NCBI GenBank assembly: GCA_023401925.1
Contig: JAEXDA010000071.1
Location: forward strand, 31,629-95,628
Source of the DNA: Bacillota bacterium
Lineage (GTDB): Bacteria > Bacillota > UBA4882 > UBA8346
Direction of reading: 5' to 3'
Length of the DNA stretch: 64,000 nucleotides
The position numbers were made by a program, and so were the translations under genes. Below are positions 17,696 through 27,253 of this stretch, piece by piece. The notes under the pieces were generated by a model, which saw nothing but the letters and a program-made list of their open reading frames with translations, did no database searches and was not told the DNA's origin. Each line of letters opens with the position of its first letter. Position 1 is the first letter of the stretch.

Positions 17696-19312
17696 ATGGA
17701 ATGGACCGAATTCTCTCGGGAAAATCTCGAAGCTGCTACATCCCCTGCAATCTTTCAACGGGGAGTCGAGTATTTCCGTGGGGGACACCTGGTAAAGGCA
17801 TGCCGAATTGATAATCAAATCTGTGGCCTTATTACCGGAGCCGGAGGCGACTATAAAGTCCGGTTATGGTTGGAAGGCGCCCAATTACAAGGAGATTGCA
17901 GTTGCCCTTATCCTGAATGCTGCAAGCACATGATAGCTTTAGGAATGGCATGGTTAGAAGAAAGAACGGCTTTTGTCGATTTGGATCCTCAATTATCCAC
18001 AATTTTGGGAAACCCAGTTGCTCAAAGAAATATTTTGGTAGATTTAATTCGTAAAGACCCGATTAATTTTTTAACACTATTTCCAGATTTGCATGAAAAC
18101 AATTTTATCAGTTCCCGCGGTATTGCCAACTTAATTCGAAATACGTTCGACTTACCGCAAATCACTATCAACCATGCAGAGGCGTTATGGAAAAAAATTG
18201 AACGAGTGGAACAATTAATTCATCAGAAGATAAAATCAGGCGATCCTTTGGCCGTCCCTCTTTGGTTAGAACTTTTGTCCGGTTATGAAAAGGCATTTGC
18301 ATCCTATCATAATGAAGAATTGATTCAATTATGGAAGAATGAAATTCATTCCATCTGCTCCCTTTTAAATGCCTGTAAGCAATCGGACCTTGAACTGATT
18401 TATGAGAAAACATGGCTTTTTTATATCGATCCGAATTTGTGGGAGTTATCGATAAATTTGAGAGATTTGCTATGGAATCTCCATCCGTATTCCCCGGACT
18501 TCATGTTTAACCGCATTGATGAATGCTTTGTTAGGGAGCCATCTTTATTAGTTCTAATTTCTTTGTATACTTTATTAGCGGAAGCTCCATTTGAAGGCTC
18601 CCGGCTCCAAAACTGTCTGGATTTTATTGTTTCTAAATTGACTGAAACAACGGAGGGTAGTCTATGGCTGGTTGACTCTTTGATTGAATCCAATCTCGAT
18701 CAGGCTTATCAATTGGCCCGAAAGGTTTTACATCGTTTTCCGGGAGAAGGAACCCATTTCCGGGAGCGTTTGATAACCATTCATCAAAAGCGCTCCGAGT
18801 TTAGACAAGCTGCTTCGCTCAGTTTTATCCAGTTCCGGGAAAATCCGAGTTTTGAAGAGTATTGCCGCCTGAAAGTTCTTTTAGCCAATTCCGCTGAAGA
18901 TTGGATGTTTTATTTGAAAAAGATTCGGGAATGTTTAAAAGATTCCCCTGATCAATTGCTCGTTTTGCAAATTTTTATGGAAGAGGGGGAAGCTCAGGAA
19001 ATCAGTAAACATTTATCCCAAATTTATGAAGAGGAAAAGCTGTTTTCATATATTACCGGAATGCTAAGAAGTCGGATTCGAGAAAGTCTCATTCCGTTCT
19101 ATCCTTGTTTTATCAAACAGCTATTGCTGAGGGAAAGTTCGAGTGACTGGAAAGCCGCTCTGGAATTAATGGTTATTTTAAAACGATATTGTCTAAACCA
19201 GGGCACTGAAAGATACCGATGGATTCAATTGCAGGAAGAGTTACAGCAAACTTATCAGAATGACGCTAGATTTTCAAAAAAGTTTGCTACCATTTTGGCG
19301 GAATCAAATTAA
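17696..19312 (+). CDS. SWIM zinc-finger protein
   Basis: 538 residues. The N-terminal part has a SWIM zinc finger (CSCPYPECCKH, about residues 65-75) placed in the usual setting after a FQRGVEYFRGG motif. The remaining 440 residues look helical and TPR-like. SWIM proteins of this layout are common in Bacillota, often near SNF2 helicases; none is here and the role is unknown. Start ATG 17696 follows AAAGGAACC. Its 5' part contains a DnaA-box match. Confidence 0.8.
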   Translation: MEWTEFSRENLEAATSPAIFQRGVEYFRGGHLVKACRIDNQICGLITGAGGDYKVRLWLEGAQLQGDCSCPYPECCKHMIALGMAWLEERTAFVDLDPQLSTILGNPVAQRNILVDLIRKDPINFLTLFPDLHENNFISSRGIANLIRNTFDLPQITINHAEALWKKIERVEQLIHQKIKSGDPLAVPLWLELLSGYEKAFASYHNEELIQLWKNEIHSICSLLNACKQSDLELIYEKTWLFYIDPNLWELSINLRDLLWNLHPYSPDFMFNRIDECFVREPSLLVLISLYTLLAEAPFEGSRLQNCLDFIVSKLTETTEGSLWLVDSLIESNLDQAYQLARKVLHRFPGEGTHFRERLITIHQKRSEFRQAASLSFIQFRENPSFEEYCRLKVLLANSAEDWMFYLKKIRECLKDSPDQLLVLQIFMEEGEAQEISKHLSQIYEEEKLFSYITGMLRSRIRESLIPFYPCFIKQLLLRESSSDWKAALELMVILKRYCLNQGTERYRWIQLQEELQQTYQNDARFSKKFATILAESN

Positions 19313-19363
19313 TGCCCTATTATTTTGTCCAGTTTAATAAATTTCTTTCTCCCTTGAAAAACA

Positions 19364-19392
19364 TTGACTAAGCCCAGTCGTGGATATATACT
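19364..19392 (+). promoter_or_regulatory. Sigma-A type promoter of the thrS operon
   Basis: TTGACT at 19364-19369 and TATACT at 19387-19392, 17-base spacer, directly ahead of the T-box leader. Confidence 0.6.
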
Positions 19393-19404
19393 ATTAGTAA
19401 TTTA

Positions 19405-19716
19405 TCAATTGTTCATTACATCAACTTGATGCGGATGAAGAGGAAATAACCATAGTAAAGCCTTCAGAGAGGGAAGCAATGTATTTGCCCGGCGCATTGA
19501 TTGCTGTGAACTTCCCGGCTATATGGGTAAGACCACCTCGGACGCTCCGGACGAAGGTCGGTACATTTATGTGTACCGAAAATAAGTCGGCGTTGACTTC
19601 GTTACAGTCGGCCAAAAGTGGGCTAAGTTCCTTATTTTTAGTTTCTTGGGAACTTTCCAACAAGGGTGGAACCGCGGTTAACCCCGTCCCTTTTTTGAGG
19701 GACGGGGTATTTTATT
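19405..19716 (+). promoter_or_regulatory. Threonine T-box leader of nudix-thrS
   Basis: Stem I starts at GATGAAGAGGAAA (about 19434); its upper stem GGAAGCAAT pairs with ATTGCT and CTTCC around GTGAA. ACC at 19532-19534 (and again at 19535) sits where the specifier is expected and encodes Thr, matching thrS downstream. The conserved T-box AAGGGTGGAACCGCGG is at 19662-19677; TGGA predicts discriminator U. The terminator CCCCGTCCC/GGGACGGGG (19682-19707) is followed by TATTTTATT. Uncharged tRNA-Thr should allow read-through. Confidence 0.9.
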
Positions 19717-19809
19717 ATTTAAATCTGAATAGGCAAGTGCGACCGGATATGGGTTGTGCGAGTGCTTTTAAACAGAAGAACTTGCCGAAAGGTTAAAAAT
19801 GGGTGGATG

Positions 19810-20217
19810 ATGATTCGAGAATTTTGTGCGGGCGGTTTGGTTTTTTTTGAGACTCAACTTTTAATTTTAAAACGATTCAATGGAGTTTGGCTTTTTCCAA
19901 AAGGTCATATAGAATCCGGGGAAACCCCGGATTTGGCTGCATTACGGGAAGTTCAGGAAGAATCGGGTCTTACGGCACAAATTATCCGAGAACTTGATTC
20001 GACCACATACACTTTCCTGGAGAAAGGAATTAAGCATTTAAAAACGGTGGACTGGTTTTTGATGGTAGCAAATTCCAGCCAAATTTACCTGGAAAAAGAA
20101 TTTTTTAATGATGGAATGTGGATTACCAAAGAACAACGGAATATTTTGTCGTTTCCTGCCGATCAGGCTTTAGCCGCGAAGGCTTTTTCGATAATATCAT
20201 CTTTGAAAGGGGATTAA
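19810..20217 (+). CDS. Nudix hydrolase in the thrS operon
   Basis: 135 residues with a complete Nudix box (GHIESGETPDLAALREVQEESGL, shown here only by its key residues G, E, REVQEE). Nudix enzymes cleave nucleoside diphosphate derivatives; the Ap4A hydrolase subgroup shares the CAGG start and GVWLFPKGH form seen here, but that is inference. It starts at 19810 (or 19807) after GGTGG and ends 3 bases before thrS, so it shares the Thr T-box. An Ap4A role would make sense because aminoacyl-tRNA synthetases produce Ap4A. Confidence 0.88.
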   Translation: MIREFCAGGLVFFETQLLILKRFNGVWLFPKGHIESGETPDLAALREVQEESGLTAQIIRELDSTTYTFLEKGIKHLKTVDWFLMVANSSQIYLEKEFFNDGMWITKEQRNILSFPADQALAAKAFSIISSLKGD

Positions 20218-20220
20218 ATT

Positions 20221-22128
20221 ATGAAAATAATATTTCCAGATGGCAATCATCGTGAATATCCCGATGGTACCACTGCATTTCAAGTAGCCCAGTCCATTAG
20301 CGAACGGTTGGCGAAAGAAGTAATTGCCGCAAAGGCCAATGATGAAATGGTTGACCTTCAACACCCGTTGACAGGAGAAATTCATTTAAAATTGATTAAA
20401 CCTACCGATCCCGAAGGGCTGGAGATAATTCGCCACTCGGCGTCGCATATCATGGCTCAGGCGGTTCAGCATTTGTATCCGGGGGTTAAATTCGCAATCG
20501 GTCCCGCCATTGAGAATGGCTTTTATTACGATTTTGATTTGCCGGAACCATTGAAACCGGAGGATTTAGCGAAGATTGAAGCTGAAATGGCAAGGATTAT
20601 AAAAGAGGATTTACCTTTTACACGCTCGGAAGTTCCTAAGAAAGAGGCTCTGGAACTTTTTCAGAAAAGCGGGGCCAAGTATAAACAAGAACTGGTGGAA
20701 GGGCTGGAAGACGGTTCAATATCTTTCTATCAACAAGGTGATTTTATTGATCTTTGTCGGGGCCCCCATTTGCCAAGCACTGGATGGTTAAAAGCCTTTA
20801 AACTTATGTCTTTGGCCGGTGCATACTGGCGTGGAGATTCTAACCGGGCAATGTTGCAGCGGATTTACGGAACGGCTTTTCCGACCAAAAGTGATCTGGA
20901 TGAGTATTTAAACCGGATTGAAGAAGCTAAAAAACGGGATCATCGAAAATTAGGCAAGGAACTTGATTTATTTGATATCCTGGATGAAGGGCCCGGATTT
21001 CCATTTTTCATGCCCAAAGGGATGGTTTTGCGAAATGTCTTGGAGGATTTTTGGCGGGCTGAGCACAAAAAACGGGGTTATCAGGAAATTAAAACGCCTA
21101 TTATTTTAAGTGAAGAACTATGGCACCGCTCCGGACACTGGGATCATTATAAAGAAAATATGTACTTTACAAAGATTGATGATGGCAACTTCGCAATAAA
21201 ACCGATGAATTGTCCGGGCGGTATGTTGGCTTATAAACGGAAGCTACATTCTTACCGGGATTTGCCGGAACGCATGGCTGAACTGGGATTGGTCCACCGC
21301 CATGAATTATCCGGAGCGCTTCACGGTTTGATGAGAGTTCGTTGCTTTACTCAGGATGATGCCCATATATTTATGACTCCGGAACAGATTAAGGGTGAAG
21401 TATTGGGTGTCATTGACTTAATTGATGATTTTTATAAAGTATTCGGCTTTAAATATCATGTTGAACTTTCAACCCGTCCTGAAAATTCCATGGGATCGGA
21501 TGAACAATGGGAAATGGCCACGGATGCTCTTCGGGATGCTTTAAATACCAAAAATATGCAATACAAAGTCAATGAAGGCGACGGAGCATTTTACGGACCC
21601 AAAATTGATTTTCATCTAGAGGACTCTATCGGGCGTACCTGGCAATGCGGTACCATCCAATTGGACTTTCAAATGCCCGAAAAATTTGAATTGACATATA
21701 TCGGTCCTGATGGGGAGAAGCATAGGCCGGTGATGATTCATCGTGTAGTATTTGGAAGTATTGAAAGATTTATTGCCATATTAACCGAGCATTATGCCGG
21801 AGCATTTCCAACTTGGCTGGCTCCGGTTCAGGTCCTTATATTGGCAATCAGCGAAAACCAACATCAGTATGTGCTGGAAGTTCAAAAAGAGTTAGAACAA
21901 AGCGGTATTCGCGTTGAAGTGGATCTTCGCAATGAAAAGATTGGCTACCGTATCCGTGAAGCTCAAATGCAAAAAATTCCCTATATGCTGGTAGCCGGAG
22001 AACGCGAAGCCAAAGAAGGTTTGGTGGCTGTCCGCACCCGTAAAGAAGGCGAATTGGGAGCGCAACCTGTAGATAAAGTGATTGAAAGAATCCTGCATCA
22101 AATCAAAGAACATGAAAATCTTTCTTGA
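20221..22128 (+). CDS. thrS: Threonyl-tRNA synthetase
   Basis: 635 residues with TGS domain (1-63), the SAD editing domain with HSASHIMAQAV, the class II core with zinc ligands in MNCPGGM and RHELSGAL, motif 3 VIHRVVFGSIERF, and the anticodon-binding C-terminus. It charges tRNA-Thr. Start ATG is 3 bases after the nudix stop with AAAGGGG as SD. Control is by the T-box upstream. Confidence 0.97.
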   Translation: MKIIFPDGNHREYPDGTTAFQVAQSISERLAKEVIAAKANDEMVDLQHPLTGEIHLKLIKPTDPEGLEIIRHSASHIMAQAVQHLYPGVKFAIGPAIENGFYYDFDLPEPLKPEDLAKIEAEMARIIKEDLPFTRSEVPKKEALELFQKSGAKYKQELVEGLEDGSISFYQQGDFIDLCRGPHLPSTGWLKAFKLMSLAGAYWRGDSNRAMLQRIYGTAFPTKSDLDEYLNRIEEAKKRDHRKLGKELDLFDILDEGPGFPFFMPKGMVLRNVLEDFWRAEHKKRGYQEIKTPIILSEELWHRSGHWDHYKENMYFTKIDDGNFAIKPMNCPGGMLAYKRKLHSYRDLPERMAELGLVHRHELSGALHGLMRVRCFTQDDAHIFMTPEQIKGEVLGVIDLIDDFYKVFGFKYHVELSTRPENSMGSDEQWEMATDALRDALNTKNMQYKVNEGDGAFYGPKIDFHLEDSIGRTWQCGTIQLDFQMPEKFELTYIGPDGEKHRPVMIHRVVFGSIERFIAILTEHYAGAFPTWLAPVQVLILAISENQHQYVLEVQKELEQSGIRVEVDLRNEKIGYRIREAQMQKIPYMLVAGEREAKEGLVAVRTRKEGELGAQPVDKVIERILHQIKEHENLS

Positions 22129-22296
22129 AGCAGACATAAACATGACACAGAATTCGCCCGGCAACCGTTACTGTTTGGTGGAATTTGAATTTATAATCGG
22201 AAGTAATTAATTCCCATTTCAGTCAGAGATTCAAATATATATTGAGAATAGTTGACAATCTATAACAATTACCTGACAAAATCTTAAAAATCATCA

Positions 22297-22325
22297 TTGC
22301 GAAATCAGTTTATCTGAGCTATAAT
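22297..22325 (+). promoter_or_regulatory. Sigma-A type promoter for livK
   Basis: TTGCGA at 22297-22302, 17-base spacer and perfect TATAAT at 22320-22325, about 70 bases ahead of livK. The 266-base thrS-livK gap holds no gene. Confidence 0.55.
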
Positions 22326-22394
22326 TTTCTTAATTAACAACTTGTATGATGGATTTCCTAATAATAAGTTGTTGAAAAATAAGGGGGTTGTTTT

Positions 22395-23531
22395 ATGAGT
22401 AAAGGAAAGATCCTTGTAGTTTTTATGGCTCTTGTTATGGTCTTCTCTTTAGTTACTGTATACGGTGCGGGCACTATTAAACTTGGTGCCATTCAGCCCA
22501 TCAGCGGTCAGGTTTCCGCATACGGAACGCAGACCCGGGATGCTATTATGTTGGCAGTGAGCGAGATCAATGCCAAAGGCGGCGTATTGGGTAAGAAAAT
22601 TGAAATGGTTGTTGAGGATGATGAAGCTAGTCCTGATAAATCAATGAACGCTATTAAAAAGCTGGTTGCCAGGGATAAAGTTACCGGTATCGTGGGAGCT
22701 TTGACCAGCAAATGCTCCTTGGCAATTACCGAATACGCACAGGCGAAGAAGATTATTATGATTTCACCTTCTTCGACAAACGACACGGTGACCGATGCGG
22801 GTGATTACATATTTAGGGCTTGTTACAAGGATTCGTTCCAGGGCGAAGTTGTAGCACAGTTTTCCCATGAGACTCTTAAAGCGAAACGAGCAGCAATCTT
22901 ATATGATATTACCAACGATTATTCCAAAGGATTAACCACAAACTTTACTCAAAAGTTTAAAGCGCTCGGTGGTGAAATTGTCGCAACTGAAACCTACAGC
23001 ACCAATGATAAAGATTTCAATGCCCAATTAACCAAAATTAAGGCCACGAAGCCGGAAGTTTTATTTATTCCGGACTACTACAGTACCATTTCGTTAATTG
23101 CTAAACAAGTAAGAGCTCAAGGCATGACCATTCCGATGGTTGGAGCGGATGGCTGGGATGAAATCACTAATAACGCTGGTGATGAAGTATTAAATTGCTA
23201 CTACAGCAATCACTATTCACCTGAAGCGAACGATCCGGAAGTCAAAAATTTCGTGAAGAAGTATGAAGCCAAATATAAGATCACTCCGAATGCATTAGCT
23301 GCTCTGGGATATGATGCTACCTATATCTTGGCAGAAGCAATTCAGAAAGCTGGTTCGATCCAGCCCGAAAAAATTAAAGCGGCGATGATGAAAACCAATC
23401 GTAAATTCGTAACGGGCCGTATTAAATTTGATGCCAAACGAAATCCTGTTAAGTCCGCAATTATGTTAGAAATCGTCAAAGGCGCGGATGGTAAATTGGC
23501 AACCAAATATGCAGGAACAGTTAATCCGTGA
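22395..23531 (+). CDS. livK: Branched-chain amino acid ABC transporter, substrate-binding protein
   Basis: 378-residue periplasmic-binding-protein type I (Leu/Ile/Val receptor). A signal peptide (about 1-25, ends VYGAG) precedes KLGAIQPISGQVSAYG; the binding-site YGTQTRDAIMLAVSEIN and GALTSKCSLA are typical. There is no lipobox Cys, unusual for a Gram-positive ABC receptor and more like diderm bacteria. It heads livKHMGF; the gap and hairpin after it suggest higher expression than the permease genes. Confidence 0.92.
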   Translation: MSKGKILVVFMALVMVFSLVTVYGAGTIKLGAIQPISGQVSAYGTQTRDAIMLAVSEINAKGGVLGKKIEMVVEDDEASPDKSMNAIKKLVARDKVTGIVGALTSKCSLAITEYAQAKKIIMISPSSTNDTVTDAGDYIFRACYKDSFQGEVVAQFSHETLKAKRAAILYDITNDYSKGLTTNFTQKFKALGGEIVATETYSTNDKDFNAQLTKIKATKPEVLFIPDYYSTISLIAKQVRAQGMTIPMVGADGWDEITNNAGDEVLNCYYSNHYSPEANDPEVKNFVKKYEAKYKITPNALAALGYDATYILAEAIQKAGSIQPEKIKAAMMKTNRKFVTGRIKFDAKRNPVKSAIMLEIVKGADGKLATKYAGTVNP

Positions 23532-23586
23532 TTTTTTAGGATTTAATATTGAAAAAAACTTAAGAATCGGTTATAAATGAACTAGG

Positions 23587-23613
23587 ATAATGGGAGAATC
23601 GAAATTCTCCCAT
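23587..23613 (+). terminator. Hairpin after livK (partial terminator)
   Basis: ATAATGGGAGAAT and ATTCTCCCATTAT pair with a short loop, followed by TTAT rather than a long T-run; likely attenuates transcription into livH. Confidence 0.6.
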
Positions 23614-23745
23614 TATTTATGATAGATCTGTTGCAAGGAAGTTCCAAGATAGTTCTTTACAAATCTTTGCAGATCCGTTAGTCGTGGAGAGATTTATCAA
23701 TCATGCACATACGCGGGAAGATATTGCTTATTAAGGGGTGGTCCT

Positions 23746-24648
23746 ATGGGATTTGCACAAGAATTTTTACAACAAATTGTAAACGGAATATCGTTAGGAA
23801 GTATTTACGCCCTCATTGCTCTTGGGTACACCATGGTTTACGGAATTGCCCAATTGATTAACTTTGCCCACGGAGACTTGCTGATGCTCGGTGCATTTAC
23901 CGGATTTTTTATCTTAATTGCTTCAACGGTCACCCCATTAACTTTTATACTAGCATTTGTTGTTGCAATGATCGTATGTGCGTTCATTGGAATTTTAATG
24001 GAAAGAACTTGTTATAAACCTTTAAGAAGTGCTCCTCGGATCAATGGCTTGATTACTGCAATTGGGGTATCCTTCTTTTTGGAAAATGGAGCGCGGGTTT
24101 TTCCGCCGATTGGGCCAAACCCTAAGCAATTTCCCATTCTACCCAATAAATTTAGTTTAACGATTTTTGGGGTTGACATTAGTCAAACCCAGATCATTGT
24201 ACTTTTGGTATCGGTTTTATTAATGTTTTTGCTTAATTATATAGTTAATTATACCAAGGTCGGCAAAGCGATGCGGGCTGTTTCTTTTGACAGGGGAGCC
24301 GCATACTTAATGGGAATAAACGTTAATATCATTATTTCCTTTACATTTGCGATTGGTTCAGCTTTAGCCGCTGCAGCGGGTATTTTATTTGCAAGTGCTT
24401 ATCCTCAGGTCGAACCGTTAATGGGCATGATGCCGGGTTTGAAAGCCTTTGTAGCTGCTGTTTTAGGTGGTATTGGTAGCATTCCCGGAGCTATGATTGG
24501 TGGATTTATCTTGGGAATTGCAGAAACCTTGACCAAAGGTTTTATTTCTTCACAAATGGCAGATGCGATCGCTTTTGGGATTCTAATCGTTATTTTAATT
24601 GTCAAACCAGCCGGAATTATGGGCCGCAATATTAGTGAAAAGGTATAA
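23746..24648 (+). CDS. livH: Branched-chain amino acid ABC permease LivH
   Basis: 300 residues, about eight membrane helices, with the family start QIVNGISLGSIYALIALGYTMVYGI, INFAHGDLLMLGAF, and the EAA-like loop GLKAFVAAVLGGIGSIPGAMIGG. One of two transmembrane subunits of the importer. Start ATG 23746 follows AAGGGGTGG. Next gene starts 15 bases later. Confidence 0.94.
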   Translation: MGFAQEFLQQIVNGISLGSIYALIALGYTMVYGIAQLINFAHGDLLMLGAFTGFFILIASTVTPLTFILAFVVAMIVCAFIGILMERTCYKPLRSAPRINGLITAIGVSFFLENGARVFPPIGPNPKQFPILPNKFSLTIFGVDISQTQIIVLLVSVLLMFLLNYIVNYTKVGKAMRAVSFDRGAAYLMGINVNIIISFTFAIGSALAAAAGILFASAYPQVEPLMGMMPGLKAFVAAVLGGIGSIPGAMIGGFILGIAETLTKGFISSQMADAIAFGILIVILIVKPAGIMGRNISEKV

Positions 24649-24663
24649 CATGAGGTGAAGCAG

Positions 24664-25662
24664 ATGAATACGAAAAAGAAAAATTTCCTAATTCCATTTG
24701 CTATAGTAATTGCAGGGGCGATTATTATAGTAGCTTTAATGTATTTGGGAATTTTAGATGAATATACCGCCCAGATTTTAACTTTTGCTGCTATTAATGT
24801 GATTGTGGCATTGGGATTAAATTTAATATCGGGATTCACCGGTCAATTAGCTCTGGGACATGCGGGTTTTATGGCAATTGGCGCATATTCTACCGCTATT
24901 TTAATCATGAAGGTTCATATGCCTTTATTCCCTGCGATATTAATCGGTGGAGTTATTACAGCTTTTTTTGGGATAATCATTGGCTTCCCAACATTAAGAC
25001 TTAAAGGCGATTATTTGGCTATCGTTACCCTTGGCTTTGGTGAGATTATCCGGGTGATTATGGTTAATTTGGAAAGCCTGACCGGTGGTGCGGCTGGTCT
25101 GAAAGGGGTTCCTTCTTTTAGTAGTGATATTAATTTGAGCCCTATCATCTCCTTTGTATGGGTATACTTTTTTATGGCAGCTGTGATTGTATTGGTTAGT
25201 AATTTAATTAAGTCATCCCAAGGTCGTGCCATCGTATCCATTCGGGAAGATGAAATTGCTGCAAATTCAATGGGAATTAATGTATTTTATTATAAAATGT
25301 TTGCCTTTACCCTCTCGGCATTTATTGCAGGGATTGGCGGCGGATTATATGCCTTATTGTTTGGCTATTTAAATCCAACGATGTTTACTTGGTTAAAATC
25401 GATGGATTTTTTGATGATCGTCGTATTAGGCGGTATGGGCAGTATTGTCGGAACGGTAGCCACGGGATTTATTCTCACCTATCTTCAAGAATTTCTACGA
25501 ATATTACAGGATTACCGTTTGGTAATTTACCCTTTGATTTTAATTTTTATCATGCTCTTTAAGCCAACAGGTCTTATTGGAATTGTTGAAGATTTGAAAA
25601 AGTGGGTAAAAAAGACATTCCTTAATAGACAAGGCGCTATGAAAGCAGGTGGCCACGAATGA
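24664..25662 (+). CDS. livM: Branched-chain amino acid ABC permease LivM
   Basis: 332 residues with the LivM signature VIVALGLNLISGFTGQLALGHAG and GGMGSIVGTVATG, and many hydrophobic helices. ATG 24664 follows GAGGTGA; a GTG at 24655 is possible but too close to that SD. The stop overlaps the livG start by 4 bases. Confidence 0.94.
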   Translation: MNTKKKNFLIPFAIVIAGAIIIVALMYLGILDEYTAQILTFAAINVIVALGLNLISGFTGQLALGHAGFMAIGAYSTAILIMKVHMPLFPAILIGGVITAFFGIIIGFPTLRLKGDYLAIVTLGFGEIIRVIMVNLESLTGGAAGLKGVPSFSSDINLSPIISFVWVYFFMAAVIVLVSNLIKSSQGRAIVSIREDEIAANSMGINVFYYKMFAFTLSAFIAGIGGGLYALLFGYLNPTMFTWLKSMDFLMIVVLGGMGSIVGTVATGFILTYLQEFLRILQDYRLVIYPLILIFIMLFKPTGLIGIVEDLKKWVKKTFLNRQGAMKAGGHE

Positions 25663-26447
25663 GTGTTCTTAATGCCAAAAGTATTTCCATATTTTTCGGA
25701 GGGTTAAAGGCGGTGTCGGATTTTAATCTGAAAATCGAGTCCGGTGAATTGATTGGTTTAATCGGCCCCAATGGTGCAGGCAAAACTACTATTTTTAATA
25801 TGATTACCGGTGTTTATACTCCTTCGGAAGGCGAAATTCTTTTTAACACCGGAAATGAATTGAAGAACATTAATAAACTAAAGCCTTATCAAATAACAAA
25901 AATGGGTTTAGCCCGGACTTTCCAAAATATTCGACTTTTTAAAAACTTGTCTGTACTTGAGAATGTGCGAATCGCTTTTCATTTTCAGGTACGTTATAAT
26001 GCAATACAGTCCATCTTACGAACACCTGCCTTTTATAAAGAAGAAGAAGAAATAACACAAAAGGCTATGGACTTACTGGAAATTTTTAATATTCATCATA
26101 AAAGTAAGGAATTGGCGAAAAATCTGCCGTATGGCGAACAACGCAAATTGGAAATTGTGAGAGCTCTGGCTACAAACCCACGTTTGTTGTTATTGGATGA
26201 ACCGGCTGCCGGAATGAACCCTCAAGAAACCAAGGACTTAATGCAATTGATCCAATTCATTCGGACTAAGTTCAAATTGACGATACTTTTAATTGAGCAT
26301 GATATGAATTTGGTAATGGGTATATGTGAACGAATTGTGGTTGTTGATTACGGACAGATCATTGCGGAAGGATTACCCGCAGAAATTAGTAAAAATCCTA
26401 TGGTTATTAAAGCGTACCTCGGTAAGGAGGTGGGTGCCGATGCTTAA
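25659..26447 (+). CDS. livG: Branched-chain amino acid ABC ATPase LivG
   Basis: 262-residue ATPase: Walker A GPNGAGKTT, Q-loop ARTFQNIRLF, the LivG-type signature LPYGEQRKLEIVRALA in place of LSGGQ, Walker B LLLLDEPAAGMNP, switch His in IEHDM. Overlaps livM and livF. Powers uptake with LivF. Confidence 0.95.
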   Translation: MSVLNAKSISIFFGGLKAVSDFNLKIESGELIGLIGPNGAGKTTIFNMITGVYTPSEGEILFNTGNELKNINKLKPYQITKMGLARTFQNIRLFKNLSVLENVRIAFHFQVRYNAIQSILRTPAFYKEEEEITQKAMDLLEIFNIHHKSKELAKNLPYGEQRKLEIVRALATNPRLLLLDEPAAGMNPQETKDLMQLIQFIRTKFKLTILLIEHDMNLVMGICERIVVVDYGQIIAEGLPAEISKNPMVIKAYLGKEVGADA

Positions 26448-27180
26448 TCATTTATCGATGCTTAATCATTCAAATATGCTTGCAGTGAAAAATTTAAATG
26501 TTTATTATGGAACCATCCATGCACTCCATGATGTTGGTTTTGAAGTAGCCGAAGGAGAAATCGTCACTCTAATCGGAGCAAACGGAGCAGGGAAAACTAC
26601 AATTCTTCATAGCCTATCGGGGCTAATACCCAGCAAAGCCGAAGATATTACTTTTATGAATCAAACTTTGATTGGTGTTTCGGCCAACAAGATCGTTGAA
26701 AGAGGATTAGCTCAAGTCCCGGAAGGCCGGCGGATTTTTGCCAATTTATCGGTAATGGAAAATTTGGAGATGGGCGCATATACCAGACGGGATAAACATA
26801 ATGTTAAAAAAGACTATGAACAGGTATTCTCCAGTTTTCCGCGTTTGAAAGAGAGGATACATCAAATAGCCGGGACATTAAGCGGCGGCGAACAACAAAT
26901 GTTGGCCATTGGTAGGACTTTGATGTCCCGTCCTAAATTAATGTTAATGGATGAACCTTCGATGGGATTAGCGCCTCTACTTGTGAAAGAAATCTTTTCG
27001 ATCATTGAGGAAATTAATAAAAACGGAACGACGATCTTGCTTGTTGAGCAAAATGCCCATATGGCGCTTTCAATAGCCCACCGTGCCTACGTATTGGAAA
27101 CCGGTAAAATTGTATTGGAAGGGCCGGCTGGAGAATTGGCCCAAAATGAGCAAGTAAAGAAAGCTTATCTGGGCGGTTGA
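26440..27180 (+). CDS. livF: Branched-chain amino acid ABC ATPase LivF
   Basis: 246 residues: Walker A GANGAGKTT, signature LSGGEQQML, Walker B LMLMDEPSMGLAP, and VEQNAHMAL switch. ATG 26440 follows AAGGAGGTGGG and overlaps livG by 8 bases. An 18-base tandem duplication at the very start gives MLNHLS-MLNHSN-M; the family's usual start corresponds to the third Met. Confidence 0.94.
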   Translation: MLNHLSMLNHSNMLAVKNLNVYYGTIHALHDVGFEVAEGEIVTLIGANGAGKTTILHSLSGLIPSKAEDITFMNQTLIGVSANKIVERGLAQVPEGRRIFANLSVMENLEMGAYTRRDKHNVKKDYEQVFSSFPRLKERIHQIAGTLSGGEQQMLAIGRTLMSRPKLMLMDEPSMGLAPLLVKEIFSIIEEINKNGTTILLVEQNAHMALSIAHRAYVLETGKIVLEGPAGELAQNEQVKKAYLGG

Positions 27181-27253
27181 AGAAAAGTTCTAAAGAAAAA
27201 TCTTGCTATGCCGAATTTAATATTATAAACAAATATTAAAGGGGGTCGCAGGT

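Noticed and set aside
19479..19796. Frame of 105 codons over the thrS leader
   Set aside because: It spans the T-box and terminator, whose structure explains the sequence.
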